Notes: generated from the letters alone by a model not told the origin. A DNA stretch of 8,678 nt from Candidatus Aenigmatarchaeota archaeon (GCA_003663355.1 QMZV01000029.1:1-8678), one strand, 5' to 3'. Numbered from the stretch's first letter, positions 1 through 6,533 are shown. Program-made: numbers and translations.

Positions 1-1635
1 AAGAGGTTTTCCCAAAAATTCTTTATAAATCTTCTTAATTGCGGGATTGTGAGTTGCAACCCTGATTTCCTTGTTCTTATCCAGTCTGTAAAGAGTTTCC
101 ATTCTCTTTTTTCTGATTTCTTTTGTTGTTGGTCTTGGCTGTCCTCCTCCGCCTATGCATCCTCCAGGACAGGCCATCATTTCTATAAAATGATATTTTT
201 TCCATTTTCCGCTTTCAATCATTTCTCTAATATTGCCTAATCCATGCACTATTGCAACTCTTATACTCCTGTTTTTTATTTTTATATTTGCATCTCTAAT
301 GCCTTCAAATCCTCTTACCTGCTTGAAATCAACTTTTTTCAGTTTTTCTCCAGTAAGAAGTTCGTAAACCACTCTCAGTACCGATTCTGTAACTCCTCCC
401 GTTGCTTCGAAAATTGCTCCTCCTCCGGAAGAAGGTCCAAAAGGCAGGTCAAATTCCTCATCCTTTAATTTTGCAAACTTAATTTTCTTTCTTTCAATTA
501 TTCTGCCAAGTTCTCTTGTTGTCAAAACAACATCAACATCTGGACAACCTGCAGATCTCATCTCAAATTTTTCAGCCTCAAATTTTTTTGAAATGCAAGG
601 AGTTACAGAAACAACAATTAAATTTTTCGGTTTTACACCAATTTTTTTAGCATAATAGGTTTTTAAAATCGCGCCAAACATCTGCTGCGGTGATTTGCAT
701 GTTGAAATATTTTCTAGTAAAAAAGGATAAGTATCTTCGGCAAATTTTATCCAAGAAGGACAGGATGAAGTAATCAAAGGCAAATTTTTATTTTTCTTAA
801 TTCTTTCAACAAACTCGTTCGCTTCTTCAATAGTTGCAAGGTCTGCACCAAAACCGGTATCAAATACTTTATCAAAACCTATTTTTCTCAGAGCCGAAAC
901 CATTTTTCCAGTAACCAAAGTTCCGGGTTCCATTCCAAATATTTCACCAAGAGAAGATCCTATAGGTGAAGCGGTCTGAACAATAAAAAATTTGCTATCC
1001 CGGACTAAGTCCATATTCTCAACATATTTAACAAGTTTCTCATTAAATGCCCTCTCCCTCAATGCATTTTCCGGACAATACAGAGCGCACTGCCCGCAGA
1101 AAGTACATGGAGAATATTTTAGAGGAATATTAAAAGGGGTGTTTGCTTCCGTAAATATGCCTCTGTTCACAAAGTCAATGTTGTTTATTTTCTGAATGTT
1201 CTGACAAACCTGAACGCACCTGCCGCACAAAATGCATTTATGATTGTCTTTCTCTATTGGAGCTCGCCCTTTAGAGATATCAACATATTTTTTAAATCTG
1301 ATCTTTCTAATTCCCAGTTCTTTTGCAAGTTTTGCAACTTCAAAATCTTTTCTTATATAAGAAACATTGCTCAAAAGCAATTCAACATTCAGTCTTCTTG
1401 CTTCAAGAACTCTTTTTGTGTTTGTGAATATTTCCATTTTGTCTTCAACTTTTGTATTGCATGAAGTGACAAGTTTTTTGTTGACTTCAACGAGGCAAAC
1501 CCTGCATCTCCCTTCCGGTTTCAAATCCGGATGATAACAAAGAGTTGGAATATATATTTTATTTCTTCTTGCAACTTCCAAAATAGTCTCTCCTTCTTTT
1601 GCCTCTACTTTTTTTCCATTTATTTTTATCTGCAT
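1..1635 (-). CDS. hydA: [FeFe]-hydrogenase catalytic subunit HydA (partial, 3' end beyond window)
   Basis: Catalytic subunit of a cytoplasmic [FeFe]-hydrogenase that interconverts protons and H2. The 545 visible codons stay open to the left edge; the last residues (EFLGKP) match the family's C-terminal end, so probably only a short tail is missing. An N-terminal plant-type [2Fe-2S] domain has C33, C44, C47, C59. The His-Cys3 [4Fe-4S] motif that normally follows is absent around residues 89-109. Two [4Fe-4S] motifs follow: C134, C137, C140, C144 and C177, C180, C183, C187. The H-domain (about 215-545) has L1 TSSCPSW (289-295), L2 TPCISKKFE (345-353) and L3 MACPGGCIGGGGQP (487-500), so the four H-cluster cysteines 292, 347, 489 and 493 are kept. 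The usual first cysteine of L1 (proton relay) is S291. Its ATG lies inside hydB (10-bp overlap), implying co-translation. The family assignment is certain; catalytic competence is not. Confidence 0.95.
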   Translation of the reverse strand, partial: MQIKINGKKVEAKEGETILEVARRNKIYIPTLCYHPDLKPEGRCRVCLVEVNKKLVTSCNTKVEDKMEIFTNTKRVLEARRLNVELLLSNVSYIRKDFEVAKLAKELGIRKIRFKKYVDISKGRAPIEKDNHKCILCGRCVQVCQNIQKINNIDFVNRGIFTEANTPFNIPLKYSPCTFCGQCALYCPENALRERAFNEKLVKYVENMDLVRDSKFFIVQTASPIGSSLGEIFGMEPGTLVTGKMVSALRKIGFDKVFDTGFGADLATIEEANEFVERIKKNKNLPLITSSCPSWIKFAEDTYPFLLENISTCKSPQQMFGAILKTYYAKKIGVKPKNLIVVSVTPCISKKFEAEKFEMRSAGCPDVDVVLTTRELGRIIERKKIKFAKLKDEEFDLPFGPSSGGGAIFEATGGVTESVLRVVYELLTGEKLKKVDFKQVRGFEGIRDANIKIKNRSIRVAIVHGLGNIREMIESGKWKKYHFIEMMACPGGCIGGGGQPRPTTKEIRKKRMETLYRLDKNKEIRVATHNPAIKKIYKEFLGKPL

Positions 1636-2738
1636 AATCTCAAAAATTCCTCTTTGAAATATTTTATTGCGCACTTTAGGTGAGTTGTTGATGAACTTCC
1701 AAGCGCACAATATGAGGTTTCGCTAATATGATGAGCGAGTTTTTCCATCAATTTTAAATCTGATTTTTTTCCATTTCCTTCTTCAATTTTTTTAAGCAAT
1801 TCCCATATTCTAAAATTTCCCTCTCTGCAAGGAGTGCAATAACCGCAACTTTCATGCAAGAAGAACTCTGTGATTATTTTAGATAATTCAACAATGCTTC
1901 TGTCTTTTCCGCAGACTATCAAACTTCTTGGGCCAAGCATAGCTCCTTGCTCAGAAATTGTTTTGCAATTAACAGATAGATTTTCAAATTTTTTATAAGG
2001 AATGCAACCTCCGGAAGCACCAAAATAAATAACTTTTGGTTCCGTTCTTGGTTTTCCAAGAGAAACAATTTGTTTCAAATTAGTTCCGGTTTCTATCTCG
2101 TAAACTCCGGGATTTTCCAAATCTCCAGATAAAGAATAAAGCTCTAATTTATTATTCCATTCACCTAAAAAAATCAATGGGACATTTGCAAGAGTTTCAA
2201 CATTGTTTATACAGGTTGGCTCTCCATACAAACCAACATCAGAAGGATAGGGAGGTTTCTGCCTCGCAACAGGTCTCTTCCCTTCAATTGATTCAAGAAT
2301 CGCAGTTTCTTCGCCGCACAGATAGGAACCTGCGCCAAGATTTATATTTATCTTAAGATTTATTTTTTTCAAGTATTTCTCGGACTGCTTTATTACTCTT
2401 TCAAGTTTTGGTTTGATATAAGAATATTCTCCTCTCAGATAAATAAAAGCTTTGTGTACATCCATAGCATAAGAAGCTATTGCAATTCCTTCTATTAAAA
2501 GAGAAGGATTTTTTTCCATGATAAATCTATCCTTAAATGTTCCCGGTTCTCCTTCATCGGCATTACAAATCAAATATCTTGTTCCCTTGCCCATTAATTC
2601 CCATTTAAGACCCGTCGGAAAATTACTGCCGCTTTTGCCTTTCAGTCCGGATTCTTTAACCTTTTTTATAACCTCTTTCCTATCCATCCCCAAAATTTTT
2701 TTAAACCCTTCCCATTCCGATTTTCTCAAAATCTGCAT
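1626..2738 (-). CDS. hydB: NADH-binding FMN subunit HydB (NuoF-like)
   Basis: NuoF/51-kDa-type flavoprotein that should oxidise NADH (or reduce NAD+) at FMN and pass electrons to HydC and HydA. Recognisable elements are a glycine-rich loop GLKGKSGSNFPTGLKW (31-46), CNADEGEPGTFKDR (58-71), YLRGEY (100-105), the LGAGSYLCGEET block (134-145) and SGGCIP (242-247). The C-terminal [4Fe-4S] site has C298, C301, C304 and C344 (SCGYCTPCREG ... SYCALG). At 370 residues it is a bare NuoF core: it has neither the N-terminal thioredoxin-like [2Fe-2S] domain nor the C-terminal two-cluster ferredoxin domain of well-studied electron-bifurcating HydB proteins. In the glycine-rich loop, two usually conserved glycines are S36 and N39. 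The ATG lies 1 bp after the hydC stop, and the gene overlaps hydA by 10 bp. NAD rather than NADP use is assumed from the family. Confidence 0.93.
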   Translation of the reverse strand: MQILRKSEWEGFKKILGMDRKEVIKKVKESGLKGKSGSNFPTGLKWELMGKGTRYLICNADEGEPGTFKDRFIMEKNPSLLIEGIAIASYAMDVHKAFIYLRGEYSYIKPKLERVIKQSEKYLKKINLKININLGAGSYLCGEETAILESIEGKRPVARQKPPYPSDVGLYGEPTCINNVETLANVPLIFLGEWNNKLELYSLSGDLENPGVYEIETGTNLKQIVSLGKPRTEPKVIYFGASGGCIPYKKFENLSVNCKTISEQGAMLGPRSLIVCGKDRSIVELSKIITEFFLHESCGYCTPCREGNFRIWELLKKIEEGNGKKSDLKLMEKLAHHISETSYCALGSSSTTHLKCAIKYFKEEFLRLCR

Positions 2739-2739
2739 A

Positions 2740-3186
2740 TTATTTTAATTTTTTTATTATGTCTTTGATTTTATTTTTATCAAGATTTTTATATACTTTG
2801 TTATTAATCATAATTGCGGGAGGCGAATCGCAACAACCAATACAGGAAGCTGATTCAAGAGTAAATTTTCCATCTTTTGTTGTCTGGCCCAAATCTATCT
2901 TAAGTTCTTTTTTCAATACTTTCAGAATTTCTCGCGAGCCATTCAGATAGCAGGAAGGTCCATTGCATACCCTGATGATATATTTTCCTGTTTTCACAGT
3001 TGGAAGAAATGAATAAAAACTTGCAACGCCATATAATTTTGCGAGGGGGATTTTTAGATTTTCGCTGATATAAGTTAAGGTCTTAAAAGAGAGATATCCT
3101 TTTATTTTCACAGTTTCTTCAAGCAATGTGAGTAAGTTAAATTCTCTTTTTTTATATTTTAAAATTAATGAATCCAATTTCTTCAT
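2740..3186 (-). CDS. hydC: [2Fe-2S] electron-transfer subunit HydC (NuoE-like)
   Basis: NuoE/24-kDa-type thioredoxin-fold protein, 148 residues, close to the usual length for HydC/HndA. It should carry one [2Fe-2S] cluster and sit beside the FMN of HydB. The ligands are C74 and C79 (RVCNGPSC) and C115 and C119 (SCIGCCDSPP). C118 is an extra cysteine where alanine is common. The N-terminal helical part (about 1-60) contains LYGVASFYSF (51-60), the typical junction of this family. The family's GxTTxDGxFTLE block is present at 100-111. The ATG is the only good start. No Shine-Dalgarno sequence is visible, but a TTTATAAAAA run (about 3196-3206) lies just upstream; it is too close to the ATG for a standard leaderless TATA box. 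The rhomboid gene ends 24 bp upstream, so it may share the transcript. Confidence 0.93.
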   Translation of the reverse strand: MKKLDSLILKYKKREFNLLTLLEETVKIKGYLSFKTLTYISENLKIPLAKLYGVASFYSFLPTVKTGKYIIRVCNGPSCYLNGSREILKVLKKELKIDLGQTTKDGKFTLESASCIGCCDSPPAIMINNKVYKNLDKNKIKDIIKKLK

Positions 3187-3210
3187 AAATAGAAATTTTT
3201 ATAAAAAGAA

Positions 3211-3873
3211 TCAAGAAAAAATACTTAGAATAGAGTTGACAATTAAAACCCAAAAATTCCAGATAAAAGGAATAAACAAGAATAATAGAAAAAGGGCAAT
3301 CAGAATTCTTAAAGCATTCTTAGAGCCCCTAACTTTAAATCCGTAAAATAATCCAACAAAAATTCCACCCATATGAGCAATATGGGCAACATATGGAGGA
3401 TAGTTTGCTATTAATCCTATAAGAGCATAAATTAAATAACCTATTCCAATAACTCCTAAGGGAATTGGAACAAAAACCTCAATTTTTATTGGTTTTATTA
3501 AAATAGCCGCAGCCATTATTGAAAAAATTCCAGCAGATGCTCCAATAGATATCTGAGTAGAAGAATAAATTAGGGAAGATAACAAATCTCCCAAAAGAGC
3601 ACCAGAAAAAAATAAAATTAAAAATTTTTTTGATCCTATTTCTTCTTCCAAGGCTAAACCAAATACAAGTAAAGCAAGCAAGTTTGATAATAGATGATTA
3701 AAATCAGAATGCAAAAAAATTGAAGTAATTAAAACATAATATTTTCCAGACAACAAGTTTTCAGTAGAATAGCCATAATTAGTAAAAATCTGCTCAGGGT
3801 TTGACAACCAGGAGAAAATTGTAATTATAAGACACAAAACTGCCAAAACAATTGTTGCATTACTCTTTTCCAT
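3211..3873 (-). CDS. rhomboid family intramembrane serine protease
   Basis: Polytopic membrane protein of 220 residues with about six hydrophobic segments plus an extra one at the C-terminus. Rhomboids cleave other membrane proteins within or near the bilayer using a Ser-His dyad. The family signatures are complete: HSDFNHLLSN (55-64) with the HxxxNHxxxN pattern, the nucleophile S113 in IGASAGIF (110-117), and the catalytic histidine H167 in AHIAHMGGIFVG (163-174). The active protease should therefore be functional. The start is ATG; an in-frame ATG 57 bases upstream is cut off by stop codons. The gene points the same way as hydCBA and ends 24 bp before hydC. Co-transcription is likely, but a functional link to the hydrogenase is not shown by the sequence. 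No substrate candidate is recognised in the window. Confidence 0.95.
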   Translation of the reverse strand: MEKSNATIVLAVLCLIITIFSWLSNPEQIFTNYGYSTENLLSGKYYVLITSIFLHSDFNHLLSNLLALLVFGLALEEEIGSKKFLILFFSGALLGDLLSSLIYSSTQISIGASAGIFSIMAAAILIKPIKIEVFVPIPLGVIGIGYLIYALIGLIANYPPYVAHIAHMGGIFVGLFYGFKVRGSKNALRILIALFLLFLFIPFIWNFWVLIVNSILSIFS

Positions 3874-3941
3874 AATCTAAAAGTTTTTGTTGTAAATTAG
3901 CTAAAATATTGGAATTAGGGCAAGGTGCATAAATTACTGTT

Positions 3942-3949
3942 TTTAAATA
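3942..3949 (-). promoter_or_regulatory. candidate TATA box for the rhomboid-hydCBA operon
   Basis: Read on the minus strand, TATTTAAA preceded by CAAAC resembles an archaeal TATA box with a purine-rich upstream element. A start of transcription about 25 bases downstream would fall near 3920, giving a leader of about 45-50 bases before the rhomboid ATG. This is pattern matching in AT-rich DNA and holds only if the host is an archaeon. Confidence 0.35.
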
Positions 3950-3960
3950 GTTTGGGTTGT

Positions 3961-3993
3961 ATTGCCCCCAACCAATAATTGATTAGGGGCAAT
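3961..3993 (-). repeat. 33-bp near-perfect palindrome
   Basis: The left arm ATTGCCCCCAACCAAT and right arm ATTGATTAGGGGCAAT flank a single central A and match as inverted copies at 14 of 16 positions. In minus-strand RNA both mismatches become G-U wobbles, so the hairpin would be essentially continuous apart from a small loop. It is far more GC-rich at its ends than its surroundings. It lies about 11 bp upstream of the presumed rhomboid TATA box and about 130 bp after the last gene of the helicase operon. No T-run follows on either strand, so a simple intrinsic terminator is unlikely. An operator, a recombination site or an RNA processing signal are possibilities. Confidence 0.7.
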
Positions 3994-4046
3994 TATAATT
4001 CACGCCTCAGGAAAAAGCAGGATTTAGGTATATACTCTTACCACAT

Positions 4047-4079
4047 AACATATATTTATATTAAAAGTATTTATATGTT
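4047..4079. repeat. 8-bp inverted repeat with 17-nt spacer
   Basis: AACATATA (4047-4054) and TATATGTT (4072-4079) are perfect inverted copies. All-AT arms of this size can occur by chance here. It is recorded because it lies in the same short intergenic region as the 33-bp palindrome, between the two halves of the ACTCTTACC direct repeat. Confidence 0.35.
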
Positions 4080-4123
4080 TTTTGTTTCACTCTTACCTTA
4101 CTTCACTTTTAAACTTTTTAACA

Positions 4124-4435
4124 TTATAAAACACATAATACATATTTTTCAGGATATTTTAATTGAAGACTTCTCAAAGATTCAATTTGCTTCTTTGTTT
4201 GAACAAAATCTAAAGAAAGAATATATCTAAAGTCTTTATTTTCAGGTTTTGTATATTCTCTTTTCAATACTTCTAAATGCTCTTTTTTATTGTAAATTAA
4301 TTCTTCTATCCAAGTAAATTTGTGATTTTTTAACAACTCTAATGCTTTTTTTGTTAGTTCGCTCCTTCTTTCTATTGCTTTTACAACTCCTTTATTTTTT
4401 TGATAATAATCCCAAGTAATAGCAATTTGTTTCAT
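4124..4435 (-). CDS. hypothetical protein, 103 aa, last gene of helicase operon
   Basis: I do not recognise this protein. It is largely alpha-helical by composition, charged, with many Lys and Glu residues, no signal peptide, no membrane segment and only one cysteine (C101) near the end. The segment at residues 16-60 looks like a long amphipathic helical region. Its ATG overlaps the stop of the helicase gene by 4 bp (ATGA), a strong sign of translational coupling and thus of a real gene. Because it is coupled to the ATPase it may be an accessory or loading factor; that is inference from position only. Confidence 0.7.
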   Translation of the reverse strand: MKQIAITWDYYQKNKGVVKAIERRSELTKKALELLKNHKFTWIEELIYNKKEHLEVLKREYTKPENKDFRYILSLDFVQTKKQIESLRSLQLKYPEKYVLCVL

Positions 4436-6318
4436 ACTGCAAAATATTTATCTGTTTCCGAATCAAATTTAATAGAACCTCCTTTTTTTAGTTTTTCAAT
4501 TAAATCTCTATCATAGCCATTTTCAATTAATTCCTCAAGAGAAGCACCATTCTTTTCTATTAAAAACCTTAAAATAGATATTGGTTCTTTGTGTTTTTTT
4601 GAAAGTTGAGAAGTATCTATTTTTGTAGACACAGTAGACAGTGTAGACAGATTATTTGGACATATAGAGTTATTTTCGCTTTCAAAATCTTGCGTTTTTT
4701 GGCTATTTTCTTGAAATTTTGAAGGTTGGTTTTCTTGTATATGTTCAGATAAAATGTCTACAGTGACTACACTGTCTACATTTTCAAAATATTTCTTTTT
4801 TAATTCTTCTAATTCGGATTTATAAATAATATACTTTTTAGAAATATTATTATTTTCTCTTATTGATTTTTTCTTAAAGCCAAGATTTTTTAATAAAGAA
4901 CCAACAGACCGTAAACTCCAAAATTTTATAAATTCTTTTTCTTTCTCATCTCTTACTATTAAATCTTGTGCGTTTGCGACTAACATATTTCTAATAGATT
5001 GGTGTAATTCTGTTGTAGTGAATTTATAAGTATCATTTTCACAATCAAGACTTTCAATTGCTTTTATAAGTATCTTCTCCCTCTTGTATAAATTTTCTGA
5101 AACTATCTCATTTAATTCTTTTTGGTATTTTTTCATTTCCTTCAAAACCTCATCAGAGATTAAGGAGGCGACAGTAAAGATAGGCAACCAAAGTTCCCGC
5201 TCCCTTCCAGTTAAGTTAATACTTTTGATAAGTTCGTTTTGTCTCTCGTAAACTTTTTCAAAAATTTGGAATTTCAATCTGTATAAATCTTCTCTAATAC
5301 TTGTAAATTGCTCTAATTTCGGGTCTTCTTTGATTACTGGCTCGCCTTTTATTAAATTAATAGAAATACACCGTGATAAGAATTGCTCCAATAATGCAGA
5401 AGAGAATTTATCTGGTGAATCTGTTGAGTTCAAAACATATGCTGTTGATGGATTAAAAAACTCAACCTCATAAGTTTCTTTCTTAAAACTTTTTGCCTTA
5501 TATAGTCTTGGAATCAAAGAATCTTTTTTATAACCCAACAAGTAATTCAAAATTTCTTTTGAATTTCGGAATATTTGATTATCAATAAGTAAAGTGCCTC
5601 TTATGGCATCTACATATCTGAAGGTCGTCGCTTCTGTTTGGAAACCCCATAAAAAACTTCTGTGACAAAAACAATTTAAAGTTTGTAATGTTCTTGTTTT
5701 ACCACATCCAAAAGTTCCATAAAAATATATAACTGGGAATGCAGAAAATATTTCTTTGAAATATGTTGTAAGAGAATAAACCGCCAAGAAAGAATAAAAT
5801 GTTGGATTATTGTGATAAATATATTTTTCATAAGTTTCTTTCAGTTTTTGATAAATTTCTTTAATGCTTATGTTTTTGTTTTCAATTTCAGTGTATATAG
5901 TTTCTAAAGTTTTATATTTCATTAATGTGGGGATACCAACTTTAGAAATAGTATTTTGAACAAGAGAGATATTTAAATCTTCTATTTCTAACTTATCCTC
6001 GCTTTTTAATAATTTCAATTCGTAAAATTTTTCTTTTGTTTGTTTGTTGTATTTGCATATCAACAAAATAGGTTTAAGTGTTTCAATATCTTCTTCTACT
6101 TCTCTCCCTCCGACAATTTTGATTCTTTTCTCTATTCCATACGCATAAGACAACTCTGAGATTATTAAATAATTTTCTAAATTTAAAAATAATGAAATAG
6201 GGCTTGCCCGATAACCATCAGAAGTGTGGGGGATAAAATTTTCAATCCTTAAAGAGTTTTTTTGATTTTTTATATTTACATTTATTTTTTTAGCTTCGTC
6301 GCTCTGTTTTCTTTTCAT
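4432..6318 (-). CDS. AAA+/SF3-like helicase-type ATPase, probable replication protein
   Basis: Probable replicative helicase/initiator of a plasmid- or virus-like element. I start at 6318 (MKRKQSDEAKK) because this ATG overlaps the previous gene's stop as ATGA; an in-frame ATG at 6357 would add 13 residues and overlap that gene by 43 bp. Numbering here follows the 641-residue version. Walker A is G214-T221 (GTFGCGKT). Walker B is TLLIDNQ (255-261), with Asn instead of the usual Glu after D259. N310 in YVLNSTD fits sensor 1, and R329 in LSRCISI is a candidate arginine finger. Residues 1-200 are beta-rich and unrecognised. After the ATPase come a helical part, a likely winged helix (about 445-520), a Ser/Thr/Asn-rich linker (about 525-590) and a second winged-helix-like end (about 592-641). 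The linker DNA carries the two iteron-like clusters. No primase motif is seen. Confidence 0.8.
   Translation of the reverse strand: MKRKQSDEAKKINVNIKNQKNSLRIENFIPHTSDGYRASPISLFLNLENYLIISELSYAYGIEKRIKIVGGREVEEDIETLKPILLICKYNKQTKEKFYELKLLKSEDKLEIEDLNISLVQNTISKVGIPTLMKYKTLETIYTEIENKNISIKEIYQKLKETYEKYIYHNNPTFYSFLAVYSLTTYFKEIFSAFPVIYFYGTFGCGKTRTLQTLNCFCHRSFLWGFQTEATTFRYVDAIRGTLLIDNQIFRNSKEILNYLLGYKKDSLIPRLYKAKSFKKETYEVEFFNPSTAYVLNSTDSPDKFSSALLEQFLSRCISINLIKGEPVIKEDPKLEQFTSIREDLYRLKFQIFEKVYERQNELIKSINLTGRERELWLPIFTVASLISDEVLKEMKKYQKELNEIVSENLYKREKILIKAIESLDCENDTYKFTTTELHQSIRNMLVANAQDLIVRDEKEKEFIKFWSLRSVGSLLKNLGFKKKSIRENNNISKKYIIYKSELEELKKKYFENVDSVVTVDILSEHIQENQPSKFQENSQKTQDFESENNSICPNNLSTLSTVSTKIDTSQLSKKHKEPISILRFLIEKNGASLEELIENGYDRDLIEKLKKGGSIKFDSETDKYFAV
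4624..4650. repeat. iteron-like cluster A: three tandem 9-bp repeats
   Basis: Three adjacent 9-mers read TGTAGACAC, AGTAGACAG and TGTAGACAG on the plus strand. They lie inside the helicase gene, where the minus-strand reading encodes LSTLSTVST in a low-complexity linker. A 9-bp unit keeps the reading frame, so plain codon expansion could also explain them. The inverted second cluster at 4755-4780 makes a DNA-level role more likely. Confidence 0.65.
4755..4780. repeat. iteron-like cluster B: three 9-bp repeats in opposite orientation
   Basis: TGTCTACA, GTGACTACA and CTGTCTACA follow each other on the plus strand. Their reverse complement matches cluster A (4624-4649) at 22 of 26 positions, so the two clusters form an imperfect inverted repeat about 105 bp apart. 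In the helicase frame this cluster encodes VDSVVTVD, a peptide unrelated to that of cluster A. The DNA is therefore shared while the protein is not, which argues for selection on DNA. Confidence 0.65.
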
Positions 6319-6533
6319 TCTAAAATCATCTTTTTCACAGAAGGTTCCAAATAACACCCTCTTGGGTTATATTCGCAAACTCCAATTTTTTTAAGAAGTT
6401 TTAAAAACAAAAAGTAGGATTTTTTGTTTAGATTATATTTACTGCATACATTTTTAGCAAGCTTTTTATGATTTATAAAAATAAAATTTTTTCTACAGAC
6501 TCCTTCCTTATTTAATTTTTTTTTCTTTATCAT
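6315..6533 (-). CDS. hypothetical basic protein, 72 aa
   Basis: Unrecognised small protein with a strongly basic N-terminus (MIKKKKLNK) and four cysteines (C13, C30, C53, C60). The region KLLKKIGVCEYNPRGCYLEP (45-64) resembles the end of a winged-helix fold, so DNA binding is possible but unproven. The ATG is preceded by GGGGTGGG, a possible weak ribosome site lying between the ATG and a perfect 12-bp stem-loop (6545-6580). The start lies inside the preceding 45-codon gene (26-bp overlap), and the stop overlaps the helicase ATG by 4 bp. This dense packing in a single direction supports a translated gene in the helicase operon. Confidence 0.65.
   Translation of the reverse strand: MIKKKKLNKEGVCRKNFIFINHKKLAKNVCSKYNLNKKSYFLFLKLLKKIGVCEYNPRGCYLEPSVKKMILE

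Larger units (their letters stand above)
3874..4123. other. structured intergenic region between hydrogenase operon and element
   Basis: This 250-bp stretch has no ORF that I can support. It holds the presumed rhomboid promoter, a 33-bp near-perfect palindrome (3961-3993), a second inverted repeat (4047-4079) and a 9-bp direct repeat ACTCTTACC at 4034-4042 and 4089-4097. TTGGGTTG (3952-3959) can also pair with CAACCAA (3969-3975), which competes with the left arm of the big palindrome. I see no tRNA gene or T-loop consensus. Base composition shifts to lower GC across this region, so it may contain the junction of an integrated element. Confidence 0.5.

Noticed and set aside
49..1464. Four plus-strand ORFs (63-74 codons) opposite hydA
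   Set aside because: They lie antisense to strongly conserved hydA coding sequence and their products are Ser/Phe/Cys-rich with no family features.
2518..3346. Plus-strand ORFs opposite hydB, hydC and the rhomboid end
   Set aside because: Shadows of conserved minus-strand genes.
3874..4123. tRNA or other RNA gene as integration target
   Set aside because: No acceptor stem, anticodon arm or T-loop consensus could be found; only palindromes are visible.
3979..4230. 83-codon plus-strand ORF in the structured intergenic region
   Set aside because: It is antisense to the 103-residue gene in its second half, begins inside the palindrome, and shows only AT-rich composition.
4624..4780. CRISPR array reading of the 9-bp repeats
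   Set aside because: Units are too short, in tandem without spacers, lie within a coding region, and no cas gene is near.
6319..6357. Upstream start for the helicase gene at 6357
   Set aside because: It would overlap the previous gene by 43 bp; the ATG at 6318 forms the ATGA join used elsewhere in this operon.
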